Shown here piece after piece: positions 45,601 through 55,700 of a DNA stretch of 64,000 bases. The stretch covers positions 3,281,001-3,345,000 of the forward strand of contig NZ_CP136920.1 in the NCBI RefSeq assembly GCF_033100135.1. Reading direction: 5' to 3'. Below the pieces are notes generated by a model. That model worked only from the letters and a program-made list of their open reading frames with translations. It did no database searches and was not told the origin of the DNA. Every line of letters starts with the position of its first letter. Position 1 is the stretch's first letter. The position numbers were made by a program, and so were the translations under genes. This DNA comes from Rubellicoccus peritrichatus. GTDB lineage: Bacteria > Verrucomicrobiota > Verrucomicrobiia > Opitutales > Cerasicoccaceae.

Positions 45601-48429
45601 GTTACCTACCAGGAGGAACGGAGCACCAGTTGGACTGTAGAGTGCTGGAACGAACTCGATGCTTTCTGGACCAAGATCACCGGCTTCGCCTGCTGCTGCA
45701 TCGCCGCTGAAGTCGCGACTGCTTAGAATGTCGACATAGTATGCTTGGGCAGGGTTGGTGATGTCGAAGACCATAACCGCGCTTTGGCGCTCAAGGGCAA
45801 TGAAGGCAAAGGTCTTTGCACCGATCTTACCGATTGCTACAGCTTCCGGCTCAGTGCCTTTATTGTCACTGCGGCTTTCGAAGCTGTCGTTTTCGTCGTT
45901 ATTCGAATTGAAGTCGTCAGGGAAAAGCTCTGCGATTTTTTCCGCGATGATGGAACCGCTGTCGAAAACAAGACTTCCTTTTTCGTCAAAGATTGAGAAA
46001 GAACGTCCACCAAATCCGAAGATCTGATCGAGGGCATTGTCACCATCCAGGTCACCCATGGTGGTTGTGATGGTGTAGCGTCCTAGATTTTCATCTTCAG
46101 TGATGCTGGAGTCCGGGAAGATTTCAGAATCCAGCTCAAGGCCGACGTCTCCCAGATCTTTAATGCGCGATTCCTCTTCGAATGGATCGTATTCACGGGC
46201 ATCACCTTCGTTGGCTGTTACGATATATGTTGCACCATTGATTTCAACTGCGGCAATCGTGTCTGGCATGAACATACCGAAGACAGGCCAGTTGGCGATG
46301 TTGATGGCATCATCCCTGTCGCTTGGGTCGAGGCCGTTTTCACCTTCAGGGAATGAGATGATTCCAATTACTGGGTCAAGGTCACCGAAGTCATTGTCGT
46401 TGATCACGGCGAGTGAGCCGTCTTCCAGCATGGTCAGGCCTTCTGGTTTATCCCCAGCGAGGTAACCAAGGGAAGGAAGGTTTGTGACCTTGATTTTATT
46501 AACCGGCTGAATGCCAGCTTCGACGAGTGCGTCGATTGTCTGGGCTTCAAACTCAGTGCCATTGGAAAGACCGCCAAGTGGTAAGGTGTTGGTTGCACCC
46601 TTGAGGTCTATTTTGAAGATGTTCTTGCGGCCCGTTGCGGTAACGGATGAATCACGTTCGATGACGTAGAACTGGCCGTTGCCTGCGTAAACGGCATCAC
46701 CGATTTTATCAACACGGCCCTTGATGCCTGCATTACTGTTACCTTCAAGAAAGTAAAGATACTCTGCAACCGGGTTACCGTTTGATGCGTCGATTTCAAG
46801 AATACGGAGCACATCTGAATTGCGGATGCTGCTATCCGGATTGTCCATCGGAGTTTGGATGAATGCAAAAATGCGATCATTGTCCGTATCCAATGCAAGT
46901 CCTTCGAAGCCACGATTTGGGCGGCGGTTGTTGTATTCTTCAGGGAAGGTTTCTGTGCCGTAGGTGCCTTCGGCAACTGGTGTATCACCGAGGTCTGATG
47001 CATTGATCGGAACAAAACGGTCAATCAAATCACCATTTGCGTCAAAGTGATAAATTGCTGGACGGTATTCGTCACACATCCAGAAAGTGCCGTCGAGGTC
47101 TTTGACGATACCTTCCATATCAGCACCGAACTCATCGTAGGAAAGAACATTGCCGGCGCCGTCGACGGGAACTTCGTCTTTACCTGGGATGTTTGGCAGA
47201 CCTGTGATTGGTGTCACACCGTCCTGGCGGAAGAGGTCAATGGTCTCTGCAACGGTGACCTCACCGGTGTCTGTGTCCAATTCGATACGAAGAATCGCCG
47301 CCTGATAATCAGGGATGAGGAATGGGCGCTGACCGTTTACGGTATCTCCGTTTGGTCCGCGGTCTCCAATCGTGTAGAATGAGAGTATCGATCCACCAGA
47401 GTTATCCGAGTCATAATCGAGACCGGAAAAACCGCCCGCGAGAATGTCGCCGCCACCTGGCTCTGTAGACACGCCAAGCACTGGACGATTGGCTGCAACG
47501 AATGGATACTGACTGAGCGTTGGCAATCCGCGGCTGTGGTCTTTATAACCAAGTGCAAGAATGTCGAGGACTTCAGCAGTTTCCAGATCGATTACAGCGA
47601 GTGCATTGTTTTCCTGCAGTGCAACATAGGCATAACCATTTGGTGCAATTGCAATGTATTCGGGTTCAAGATCCTGGGAAACAGTTGGATCACCGAAACC
47701 GAAGATGCGGATACCTGCGTTGATCAATTCGGCTTTGCGACTATCCCAGGCGTTGAAGTTGATTTGTGTCGTAGTGAAGCTATTACCGGAGAAGAGTGCC
47801 GCATATTCTGCAGCGCTCATACCTTCTTCGACACCACTGACAACTACGTGAGTAACGGAGCCTTCAGGATCGTTGTCGTAGGCATCGTTTGGCTCGCCCT
47901 CATTGGCAGCGAGGATGTATTTGCCATCCTTGCTCATGACAACATTGTCAGGCAATGCACCAGCTGGGATACGAGCCAGCTCAGTCAGATCGCTGGCTGA
48001 GTAAATCGCAATCTCGCCATTGTCCTGAGCAGTTGCACCTTCTACGGCAGCGACAAAGACACCATTCCAGACATCAACACTGTTGACGCTACCGCCAACA
48101 TTGACCTGTTGGATCAGGGTCGGAGTGGTTGGGTCGCTTAGGTCAATGACATCGACCATACCGGCATCCGAGTTGACAATGAAGCCACGCATCGTAGCGG
48201 GGTCGAAGGCGACAATTTCAGATGCGCCTTCGTCGAATATGTCCGTTTCATAACGGCCAATCAGGCTACCGGAAAGGTTCGGTTGAGCGCTGATGAGATC
48301 GGCGAGCGGATCCACATCGGCCAGGGCGCTGGATGTCGGCATTACCATGGCGGCAGCCGCGAGTGGAACGCCAAGGCCTCGAAGGGCTATTCGTTCCAAC
48401 AGTGTAGGTGTTCTTAAAGCAGAGAACAT
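42643..48429 (-). CDS. Giant secreted propeller, phytase-like and 5'-nucleotidase protein with BACON-like domains
   Basis: 1,928 residues, signal peptide to about 37. Order: choice-of-anchor I beta-propeller (about 45-300; KDGKYILAANEGEPND), an esterase/phytase-like propeller (about 300-650), another anchor-I segment (about 650-990; ATYIVTANEGDARE), then a metallophosphoesterase/5'-nucleotidase (about 995-1560). The last has LQILHASDLEGG, AGDNYIPGP, GNHEFDAG, the late His VSHLQQIALEKELAG, and the nucleotide-binding SLKNGGGIRA. Two BACON-like Ig domains (about 1600-1690 and 1700-1785) and a Trp-rich C-terminal module follow. It probably releases phosphate from organic phosphates at the surface. 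No phosphate regulator is nearby. The terminator lies at 42586-42613. Confidence 0.87.
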   Translation of the reverse strand: MFSALRTPTLLERIALRGLGVPLAAAAMVMPTSSALADVDPLADLISAQPNLSGSLIGRYETDIFDEGASEIVAFDPATMRGFIVNSDAGMVDVIDLSDPTTPTLIQQVNVGGSVNSVDVWNGVFVAAVEGATAQDNGEIAIYSASDLTELARIPAGALPDNVVMSKDGKYILAANEGEPNDAYDNDPEGSVTHVVVSGVEEGMSAAEYAALFSGNSFTTTQINFNAWDSRKAELINAGIRIFGFGDPTVSQDLEPEYIAIAPNGYAYVALQENNALAVIDLETAEVLDILALGYKDHSRGLPTLSQYPFVAANRPVLGVSTEPGGGDILAGGFSGLDYDSDNSGGSILSFYTIGDRGPNGDTVNGQRPFLIPDYQAAILRIELDTDTGEVTVAETIDLFRQDGVTPITGLPNIPGKDEVPVDGAGNVLSYDEFGADMEGIVKDLDGTFWMCDEYRPAIYHFDANGDLIDRFVPINASDLGDTPVAEGTYGTETFPEEYNNRRPNRGFEGLALDTDNDRIFAFIQTPMDNPDSSIRNSDVLRILEIDASNGNPVAEYLYFLEGNSNAGIKGRVDKIGDAVYAGNGQFYVIERDSSVTATGRKNIFKIDLKGATNTLPLGGLSNGTEFEAQTIDALVEAGIQPVNKIKVTNLPSLGYLAGDKPEGLTMLEDGSLAVINDNDFGDLDPVIGIISFPEGENGLDPSDRDDAINIANWPVFGMFMPDTIAAVEINGATYIVTANEGDAREYDPFEEESRIKDLGDVGLELDSEIFPDSSITEDENLGRYTITTTMGDLDGDNALDQIFGFGGRSFSIFDEKGSLVFDSGSIIAEKIAELFPDDFNSNNDENDSFESRSDNKGTEPEAVAIGKIGAKTFAFIALERQSAVMVFDITNPAQAYYVDILSSRDFSGDAAAGEAGDLGPESIEFVPALYSPTGAPFLLVGNEVSGSTSVWGLEGTTLLQILHASDLEGGVEALEAAPDFAAIVEGLENQTDDHGIPSVVLSAGDNYIPGPFFSAAGDSALRTVLQDVYQDFFSEDGLTNLREGNGRVDISIMNAIGFDASAVGNHEFDAGTSSIEDIILTDIRGDSLGDVRWLGAQFPYLSSNLDFSNDGLGDFFTNDILPNTDFQSHPSDLDTAGNAPKLAPATVIQIGAEYLGVVGATTQVIQTISSPGDVLETTGDANDMVALAAVIQPQIDRLLPMTNKIVIVSHLQQIALEKELAGLLEGVDIIIAGGSDTLQANEENTLRDGDTAEEAYPFVTTNADGDSVVIVSTDGEYSYVGRLVVAFDLEGKLITDSLDNDLIGPYATVDSVVEALWGEEDPFAEGTRAELVQRLVNDGIFPVIIAKDSNILGLTNVFIEGRRSKVRTEETTLGNLTADANLWVAQQFDSTVRVSLKNGGGIRATIGEVVGNNGLLLPPQANALSGKEVGEISQLDIENSLRFNNGLTLLTVTAQELVWLLEHAVAGTAEGATPGQFPQVGGLAFSFDPTGTAVEFDDEANVVTAGTRVKNVVLLNENGQPDVQIMQDGVLVAPADYEIRMVTLNFLWGIFSSSDFIGGDGYPFPAFADNVVQLGDVLTDDGEIDFSDPGGEQDALAEYLLELFANTPFSVIETAAALDQRIQNLGSRNDGLVPGFDVESSLITAPAAGGTFQVAVETVTNGAWKTEEELDWLVISRLLATDTTTGNGPATVEVVIDANDSTSPRGGDIIIAGQAIVVRQDGTAEDDATFELDRNVQVLSGLGGTVIVTVTGTEGATWQSISQVEWISIQRGRAGEGDGLVILEVARNTGSARSGRVEIAGLRFLVDQGENIPNVSEENRGRVPQDIVENEDGSFQNNWFGRFFIVNENGGIGVHDAWGEIFFPEVQEDVEDALWFYDFDEESWHFTSDDVDPFVFSVAEQNWLYLLQIGEEAYVFSNAQQAWRRIR

Positions 48430-48626
48430 GATCGTGATTTTATTCGGATTTTAGGTTTGGGAAATTCCGTTGAGCGGAGTGAAGGCTCTAGGAAATCTCT
48501 TCAGAATCCGTCTGCATGATCTCTGTCAAAGGGGTTAACCTCACCGTGATAAAGGTTTACCCAATCGCCATTAAGCCACACAGGCGTCACAATTGTAACG
48601 CCTGGATTGATAACATACCAAACGAC

Positions 48627-49394
48627 CTATTCTGTACGGGCGACACAGCTTATCAAAGCAGGTACGTCTTTGGTGCCGTAGAGAGGTATTAGCTCTGGTG
48701 GCCAGTCCATATTGTAGTAATCGATGTGTTCGATGACGAAACCGGCTTCCTGCAAAGTCCGTGAGAGAACGACCTTATCAAAGAAGTGTACAAACCTGGG
48801 CATGGACTCTGGCGGTAGATATTCACTGATCAATGGGTTGAAGTAATGCTCCAGGGCCTTTTCATACATTTCTCCTGGCCAGCGAACTCCATTTTGCAAT
48901 AAGCGTTCATATTCCGGAGCGAAATTCTCCACTAAAGGCAAATAAGGTGTGGCTGTATTGATAAAGAGCTTACCATTTGAGGTGAGCCACTCTTTTATAC
49001 TCTTCAGTCCAGCTACGAGTTTTTCGCCCGTCAAAAAATGAAGAACATAAGAAGAGTGGAAGGCGGCCAGGCTATTAGGAGTAAATGAATAGTCTTCAGG
49101 AAAGTGGCCTGTTCGCGTGGTTAATCCACTTAAATTTCTTCTCTCTGCTTCGCGCTTAAGCTCTGCAATGTGTCTGGGTTCAAGGTCGCATGCGATGACA
49201 TTCGCTCCTTTCTCCAAAGCAGGGAGTGTTGCTACACCATAAGCGCAACCCATGTCGACGACGGGTAAGTCTGTGCTGGCGGCAAATTCGATAAAGGCCT
49301 TACTGTTTTTACACAGTTGTTTGACCATGATGCCCTGATTATTCAAAGTTGGTTGTATCCAGTTTTTAACATCTGGACTCAGTTCTGAACTCAT
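48627..49394 (-). CDS. Class I SAM-dependent methyltransferase
   Basis: About 255 residues from ATG 49394 (MSSELSPDVKNWIQ). An in-frame ATG at 49475 would add 27 residues that are not needed for the fold. SAM motif I is PVVDMGCAYGVATLPALEKG, the acidic end of strand 2 is VIACDLEPRHIAEL, and the motif near FHSSYVLHFLTGEKLVAGL marks the catalytic side. The C-terminal substrate cap is distinctive (RFVHFFDKVVLSRTLQEAGF). The substrate is unknown. It lies between two secreted-protein genes, with no operon link. Confidence 0.82.
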   Translation of the reverse strand: MSSELSPDVKNWIQPTLNNQGIMVKQLCKNSKAFIEFAASTDLPVVDMGCAYGVATLPALEKGANVIACDLEPRHIAELKREAERRNLSGLTTRTGHFPEDYSFTPNSLAAFHSSYVLHFLTGEKLVAGLKSIKEWLTSNGKLFINTATPYLPLVENFAPEYERLLQNGVRWPGEMYEKALEHYFNPLISEYLPPESMPRFVHFFDKVVLSRTLQEAGFVIEHIDYYNMDWPPELIPLYGTKDVPALISCVARTE

Positions 49395-49562
49395 TGGAAA
49401 TACTATTTGTGTTTGTCTTAATACGAACCTAGTGAGCGGGCTTAAAATATGACACAAACTTTGAACTCCCCACACTGTTCTCTCAAGGCAGAAATATTAT
49501 TAGTGATACCGCAGAGAACGCTATTGGTATCCCGCGGTATGTTTTCTCAAGCCAGTAATGGA

Positions 49563-50717
49563 TCAAAAGAGGGCATTCGACGCTGAGTCGTAGAAATACC
49601 AGCGATTATTCTGCAGACGGAAATGCCATGCAGCGAGGCTGGCGGAGGTATAGAGCCAGTTATTTTGCTCCACCGAGTAACACCAGAGATCCGGAGAGTA
49701 ATCGCCAACCGGGTAAAGCCAGCCCATCAATGCGGTGTAAACCCAGTCTGAGTTTGAGTCCGTAAAGTAGAAACCAAGATTGGCATCGAAATAGGAATTT
49801 CCTCCGGTTGGGGCTGAATTTCTCCATCGGTTGGTGCTTGGAGATGTCGTGCTGCGCTCAATAGTAAAGGTTCCGCGTGCAGTGCCACTTCCTGATGCAT
49901 CCTGATCGAACCCATCAAAAACCCCACTGTTTTCTGAGTAAAAGAACAGGCATTTGTTGCCGCGTGCCAAAGAATCTTCCTCATACTGGCTGAAATCGTA
50001 GTCGAAAAGGAGACAGTTTTGAGTATTGCCATCCAATGAATCACTTGATGGCGAAATGGTGAAACCGGCTTGTGGTTCGCTGACAGTGGTGGTTGATCCC
50101 CCTTCAGTGTGAAGTCGCGTGTCTGTTTCAAAGACATAGGTAATGAGCGTTCCCGGAGGAACGATGCTACCGTTGATCTCGCGTATCTCAATGGTGAGGC
50201 GATCACCTGGCTGTGGAGTCCAGTCTCCGCTTTGGACGGTTCCATTAGGTGTCGGCCATGGAGTTTTGTTCGTAGTGCTGCCTCCGGAGTTCTGCAATCC
50301 GAATCCGATCTCATCTCTTGGAGTGTATCCATCGTTGATCGAAGCACCAGTGAACTCAGAAAGGACAAGCGTGATATACCAGGATTGTCCACTTGGAGGC
50401 CGGGAATAGGAAACTGTGCCACTCGATACATTGACGAAACTGCTTTTTCCATTGAGGGTTCCAATCGTGTGAGTGGCTAACTTGTACCCTGAAAAGCCTG
50501 CGGTTAGGGCAATCGGGGCAGATGTGGCCCAGAGCTCAAGACGGACCGTCCCGGAGCGATTGGAATCCTGATTGGTAATCCGATCCGCCTTCAGGACCAC
50601 GGTTGTCTGGCCATTATTAGTCTGGTAGGAGACACTTGCAGTGAAATCCAGATTTGTCGCCTTGAGGAGTGGTGAAAGCAGAATCGTAGCCGTAGCAATA
50701 ACTATCAAGGTGCGCAT
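49563..50717 (-). CDS. Secreted protein of unknown function with Trp-rich C-terminal module
   Basis: 384 residues. A signal peptide (MRTLIVIATATILLSPLLKA) is followed by a beta-rich region (about 25-300) with no recognised domain but repeated Ser/Thr/Gly stretches and strand patterns (SFVNVSSGTVSYSRPPSGQ, WYITLVLSEFTGAS). The last 70 residues are aromatic-rich: DWVYTALMGWLYPVG, LWCYSVEQNNWLYTS, NRWYFYDS. The same module ends the 1,928-residue protein nearby and is typical of surface proteins in this phylum, so a cell-surface or attachment role is likely for the module. Function of the rest is unknown. Confidence 0.75.
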   Translation of the reverse strand: MRTLIVIATATILLSPLLKATNLDFTASVSYQTNNGQTTVVLKADRITNQDSNRSGTVRLELWATSAPIALTAGFSGYKLATHTIGTLNGKSSFVNVSSGTVSYSRPPSGQSWYITLVLSEFTGASINDGYTPRDEIGFGLQNSGGSTTNKTPWPTPNGTVQSGDWTPQPGDRLTIEIREINGSIVPPGTLITYVFETDTRLHTEGGSTTTVSEPQAGFTISPSSDSLDGNTQNCLLFDYDFSQYEEDSLARGNKCLFFYSENSGVFDGFDQDASGSGTARGTFTIERSTTSPSTNRWRNSAPTGGNSYFDANLGFYFTDSNSDWVYTALMGWLYPVGDYSPDLWCYSVEQNNWLYTSASLAAWHFRLQNNRWYFYDSASNALF

Positions 50718-50860
50718 AATGAATTGTCTATTCTTTTGGGGGCCTTATCAAGTTGAAACTAGTGTCTACTCCTTGAAGATGCGATTGCTCTATTTATTTC
50801 AAATTTCCAGCTTGGCGTTGACGTCGGGGCCGTTTTGGTCTGCTTTGTCCGGCTTTTCCT

Positions 50861-52285
50861 ATGCTTGAATCACTGACCGATAGAATGACTTCTGTCATGC
50901 GCAACCTGCGTGGCATTAGCAAATTGTCTGAGGATAACATGGCTGAGGCCCTCAAAGAGGTGCGTACAGCCTTACTTTCGGCTGATGTACATTTCAAAGT
51001 GGCGCGTCAGTTCGTCGAAGATGTCAAGCAGGCGGCTGTGGGCCAGGAAGTGCTCAAATCCGTCACCCCAGGCCAGCAAATCGTCAAGATCATCAGTGAT
51101 GAGCTGGAAAAGCTTTTGGGTGAAGGTGCCTCTCGCTTAGCCGAGAAGAAGCCGCTTCGGATCATGATGGTTGGTCTGCATGGTTCGGGTAAAACCACCT
51201 CGACTGCCAAGTTGGCCAAACGTCTGGCCAAGGATGGTTACAAGCCTGCGGTTATCGCCTGCGATGTTTATCGCCCGGCGGCGATTGATCAGCTGGAAAC
51301 CCTGGCCAAGCAAATTGATGTTCCCTGCTACACCGATCGGAGCTCCCAGGATGTTCCCAAAATTGGGCGTGCGGGACTGGATTGGGCCAAAGAGCAGGAC
51401 CGTGACCTTATCATTTTTGACACTGCAGGCCGCCTGCAGATTGACAATGACTTGATTAAGGAAATCCAGAAGCTGAAGGACAAGATTGTCCCTGATGAAG
51501 TGCTTCTGGTGGCTGACTCAGCGTTGGGGCAGGAAGCGGTTAATGTCGCCCAACATTTTAACGATGCGGTCAAGCTGACTGGTATTGTTCTGACCAAGCT
51601 CGACGGTGACGCACGGGGTGGGGCTGCGCTTTCGATGAAGGCCATCACAGGTGTGCCAATCAAGTTTATGGGCACGGGGGAAAAAGTCGATGAGTTCGAT
51701 ATTTTCCATCCTGATCGCATGGCCCAGCGAATTCTGGGGATGGGCGACGTGGTTTCGCTCGTGGAGAAAGCCCAGGAAACAGTCGATCAGGACGAGGCTG
51801 AGCGTCTGGCCAAAAAGATGCAGGGCGCAGACTTCAACTTCGAAGATTTTCTCGCTCAGATGCGTCAGGTGAAGAAAATGGGTTCACTTGGTGGCTTGAT
51901 GAAGATGATGCCCGGAATGAGTGGCATACAGATCGGTGACAAGGAAGAGAATCAACTCAAGCGCACCGAAGCGATTATCCTGTCGATGACTCCGGGAGAG
52001 CGCCAGACACCTCGTCTGCTCAATGGCTCACGCCGCAAGCGTATTGCGGCCGGCTCAGGAGTCGAAGTAAAAGACGTCAACCAGCTCATCAAGCAGTTTC
52101 AGCAGATGCAGAAAATGATGAAGATGATGCGTGGCTCCAAGGGCAAAAAGATGATGAAGAAAATGGGTAAGATGGGCGGCATGCCTGGCGGCGGCGGTTT
52201 CCGAGGTGGAGGTATGCCTGGTGGTGGCCTTCCCGGTGGTGGAAGTGGTGGTCTTCCCGATATCAGCAGCTTGCCAAAGCTGTAG
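50861..52285 (+). CDS. ffh: Signal recognition particle protein Ffh
   Basis: 474 residues. Ffh is the SRP GTPase that binds signal sequences and 4.5S RNA. The N domain ([18 protein letters not shown]) precedes the G domain: [15 protein letters not shown] (P-loop, about 105), [41 protein letters not shown] and [14 protein letters not shown]. The methionine-rich M domain has [23 protein letters not shown] and [13 protein letters not shown] Gly/Pro-rich tail ([13 protein letters not shown]) ends the protein. The start at 50861 fits the family. Confidence 0.97.
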   Translation: MLESLTDRMTSVMRNLRGISKLSEDNMAEALKEVRTALLSADVHFKVARQFVEDVKQAAVGQEVLKSVTPGQQIVKIISDELEKLLGEGASRLAEKKPLRIMMVGLHGSGKTTSTAKLAKRLAKDGYKPAVIACDVYRPAAIDQLETLAKQIDVPCYTDRSSQDVPKIGRAGLDWAKEQDRDLIIFDTAGRLQIDNDLIKEIQKLKDKIVPDEVLLVADSALGQEAVNVAQHFNDAVKLTGIVLTKLDGDARGGAALSMKAITGVPIKFMGTGEKVDEFDIFHPDRMAQRILGMGDVVSLVEKAQETVDQDEAERLAKKMQGADFNFEDFLAQMRQVKKMGSLGGLMKMMPGMSGIQIGDKEENQLKRTEAIILSMTPGERQTPRLLNGSRRKRIAAGSGVEVKDVNQLIKQFQQMQKMMKMMRGSKGKKMMKKMGKMGGMPGGGGFRGGGMPGGGLPGGGSGGLPDISSLPKL

Positions 52286-52752
52286 GTATGTTTTGTACGT
52301 TTGTTTTTGCAACGAGGAATTTCACATCGTAAAGCAAAGCTTGATGAAGATGGGGCGAAGTCTCCAGGCCAGTTGAGGATTATATGATTCAGTTAAGGTC
52401 ATAGGCTCTAGCAGTAAGCAACAAGGAGCATATGCGCTCTTATGTGCCTCAAGTGACATCGACCATGTGGCATATGCCACGTCACATGCTGCTTATGCCA
52501 TTGCAGATGACGCATAGGGCGTCCACATGTTTTGAATGAATCCACCTGAGGTGTGCTTTGTTGAAGCTACGATTGTAGAAAACAGCTTCATTCTTCAGGT
52601 GTCAAATTGCCTTGCGTAATGTGATACTGTTAGGTAATATGAATGTTAAATAGTTTAAGATTAATATTACCTTGATAAGCTTAATATTACATTAAGATCA
52701 TACCCCTACATAGCGTTTAAAAACGCGGAATCTAAGCTGAAAAGGATTATAG
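52286..52752. other. Intergenic region upstream of the first autotransporter
   Basis: 467 bp. It contains a fragment GGGGCGAAGTCTCCAG (near 52353) related to the inverted repeat at 10323-10406, then a palindromic cluster around 52464-52488. An AT-rich tract follows (52630-52700) with two TTAATATTAC copies about 20 bp apart. A Shine-Dalgarno-like AAAGGA at 52741-52746 sits 6 nt before the ATG. No ORF. Confidence 0.5.
52467..52486. promoter_or_regulatory. Palindrome, copy B of the shared 20-bp element
   Basis: The core GTGGCATATGCCAC (52467-52480) is a perfect 14-bp palindrome, flanked by CATG/CACATG that extends the symmetry. Over 20 bp it matches 8881-8900 at 17 positions. It lies about 270 bp upstream of the autotransporter start. 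Confidence 0.4.
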
Positions 52753-55700
52753 ATGAGTAATTATATTATAAAATCATTTATTAAAGTGATGAGAATCGTA
52801 ATGGGCATAAATGTTGATAAAAGTAACTGGATGGGCTTCGCTCTGTGTGTTTGGGCCGGCAGCATCATGCTGGTTCAACAAGCTTCAGCGTTTACCTGTG
52901 AGACGGAAGACAGTTCATCGAGTTTTTTAGAAATCTGCACTGGCGAAATTGGCATCGTTGATTTCAGTGATAACGTTTCTAGCGGCGAGGAAGAAAAGAC
53001 CTGGCGGATGGATCTGGTAGGCCCATTCACCGAATCATCCGAACAGATTCTCAGCGCGACTTTCGCGATTGCGTCGCCCAATGCATCCGGCACTTCAAAC
53101 AAAGATGCTCGTGACGTGAATTCCACTCAACTATCCATTGATGGTGAGGGTTCATCATTGACGCTGGATAACGATTCATCCGGAACCAATCTGAATATCG
53201 CTTCGGTCAGTGTAATGACAGGGCATGGGCACTCCGGTCAAACCAACGACTTTGGCAGTGAGGGAAAGCGCGGAGGTAACGGCGGAAGCATCATTGGAGA
53301 TTTTGGATTAGATGTTCAGGATTTGGCCTTTACGGCCAATAACGTAGAGACCGCCTTCTATGCAGCCGCAATTGCAAATTATGGTAATACCGGTGGCGAT
53401 GCCGATGACACTCTTGGTGTCAACCATGCCACTGGCGGCACCGGTGGGCAAGGTGGAAGCATCACTGGTAATGTCATCTTGTCGCTGGATAACACCCAAA
53501 TAACTGAATCGACAATGAACGAACTGATCGTCGTTGATGTAGAAGCTGGTGCAGGAGGTAACGGAGGCAAAGCCACTGCAGACGGCGGTGGAGGCGACTC
53601 TGGTGATGGCGGAGACGGAGGCAGTATCGATGGAGACGTTACTGTTTCGATTAAAGACAGCAACATTGATGCCTCAGTTTCCGATCTTGGAGTTTCTGTG
53701 AATGTTGCATCTGGTGCTGGAGGTAACGGAGGCAAGATGTCATCTGCAATCACCGGGCATACGATCGAAGGAGGTGCTGGAGGCAATGGAGGTGATATTA
53801 GTTCATCAGTCTCACTCTCCCTAGATGCTTCGACCATCAATCTGACCAATGGGGGCTTTGATCTTGTGGTGGCAGCTGGAACTGGCGGTGATGGCGGCAA
53901 AGTCGAATCTGGCGGTGATGGTGAATTAGACCCCAGTGGTGGAGGAGATGGGGGTAGCATCGAGGCTTCTCCCGTTTTATTTTTAGTTAGCTCTTCAACC
54001 GTTAACTTAACGAATGATGGTTTTTCAATCAGGGCGGAAGCCGGTACGGGCGGCCAAGGTGGTGATGGGGACAACACCCTGAATGCTGTTGTTACCGGAG
54101 GTAAAGGCGGCGTAGGCGGTTCTATAAATTTTGATTCGAATACGTCTTTGCTGATACAATCCTCCTCGATTGGAATAACACTAGCAGATGGTAACACGGA
54201 GCCTGGAATTTCGGTGGTTTCTCAAGCCGGCACAGGAGGAAGAGGTGGAGACGGCGAATCATCGAATGGAATAACATTAGATGGAGGTGACGGTGCGGTA
54301 GGTGGATCGCTAAGCAACCAGACGTTATTGCAGATCGAATCTTCCTCCATAGAAATTAATATATCCGATGCGACTGACGCTTCTGCCATTTATGTGGCTT
54401 CGCAGGGCGGCACTGGCGGAAAGGGTGGGCATGTTGTAAACGACGATCTTGCTACTACTACTTCCAGAGGCGGAGACGGTGGCCTCGGTGGTGACGCGAG
54501 CACGGCAGAGCTTGTTTTGGGAGGAAGCGGTGATGATACTGCAGCTTTATCTATCGAGTCGGGCGCGACTGACCATGCGGCAATTCATGTATTGTCGCAA
54601 GGCGGTGCTGGTGGAGCCGGTAACTTTACGAATACTTTTGGTTCTCATAAGGCGGGTAATGGTGGAGACGGTCGTACTGCCGGGATTGCTGCGCTTATTC
54701 TGAATGAAGGCTCTGATTTAAATATTGTAACTACGGGCGATAATGCTGAGGCGATCTTGATAGAAAGCATCGGCGGTACGGGTGGCCAAGGGGGATGGGC
54801 TTTTCAGGACGGTGCAGGCGATGCGGGTGATGGCGGTTTCGCGGCATTACCTGAAGTGGGTTTGATTGGTGGCGAAATCCGAACCGAGGGTGAAGGATCA
54901 CATGGCATTCGCGTTTACAGCGCAGCTGGCGCCGGAGGCATGGGAGCAGAGTATCCTGACGATCGTCCGTACGGAGGCGATTCCGGTAATGGCGGCAATG
55001 GCGGCAATGGCTGGATATTAGTCGGCTATCTTGAATCGACTACGGTTGAGACTCTCGGGAACAATGCAGTTGCGGTTTACATTAAGAGTGAAGGCGGCGC
55101 AGGTGGTGCCGGTGGCAGTGCCCATACTCAAGATTACAAAGGCGGTAATGGTGGCGATGGAGGAGACGCTGGCCTTATCGCAGTCGAATTTAATTCACTC
55201 GACCTCAATACGGCAGGAGAAAGTTCAGTCGCTCTCTACATTGCAAGCACGGGTGGCGCTGCAGGCTCAGCAGGTCAGGGTCACGGTCTAGGGAGAGATG
55301 GATCCACAGGTCTCTCCGGGTCAGCCAGCACCGTGGTTGGAGAGCTGTATGACAGCACGATTAGCACCACTGGAAAAGGAGCTCACGGGGTCGTGATACA
55401 GAGCACGAGTAACTCGGGTCGTCATGGCGGTGGTGGAGATCGAGTGGAGTTCTACGGTAGTGGAGAAATTGAGGTTCTTGGAGATCAGGCACACGGCGTG
55501 GTCGCGCAGAGCATGGCTAACGTTGCTTCTTTTTCGGACTACGTGGCGATTGCCTCTAGCTCCGGTAACACGGATTATAATTCTGAGAATGTTGTCGTCG
55601 TGCTCGAGACCGACATCACGACATATGGGGAATCCAGCTTCGGAATTCTCGCTGAAAGCATATCGGCTAATAGTGGCACCGTTTTTATTGATACCTCGGG

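Noticed and set aside
48582-48603. Imperfect 22-bp palindrome AGGCGTCACAATTGTAACGCCT as terminator of the methyltransferase gene
   Set aside because: Symmetric but without a U-tract on either strand; could be an operator but nothing decides this.
53379-54197. Long Pro-rich minus-strand ORF inside autotransporter copy 1 (similar ones at 58767-59258 and 59991-60575)
   Set aside because: It is the reverse shadow of GGN/GGY codons in the Gly-rich passenger, which read as Pro/Ser on the other strand; there is no start context or family match.
53250-55350. Gly-rich repeats of the autotransporters as a CRISPR or tandem DNA repeat array
   Set aside because: The repeats are protein-level, imperfect and without regular spacing or unique spacers.
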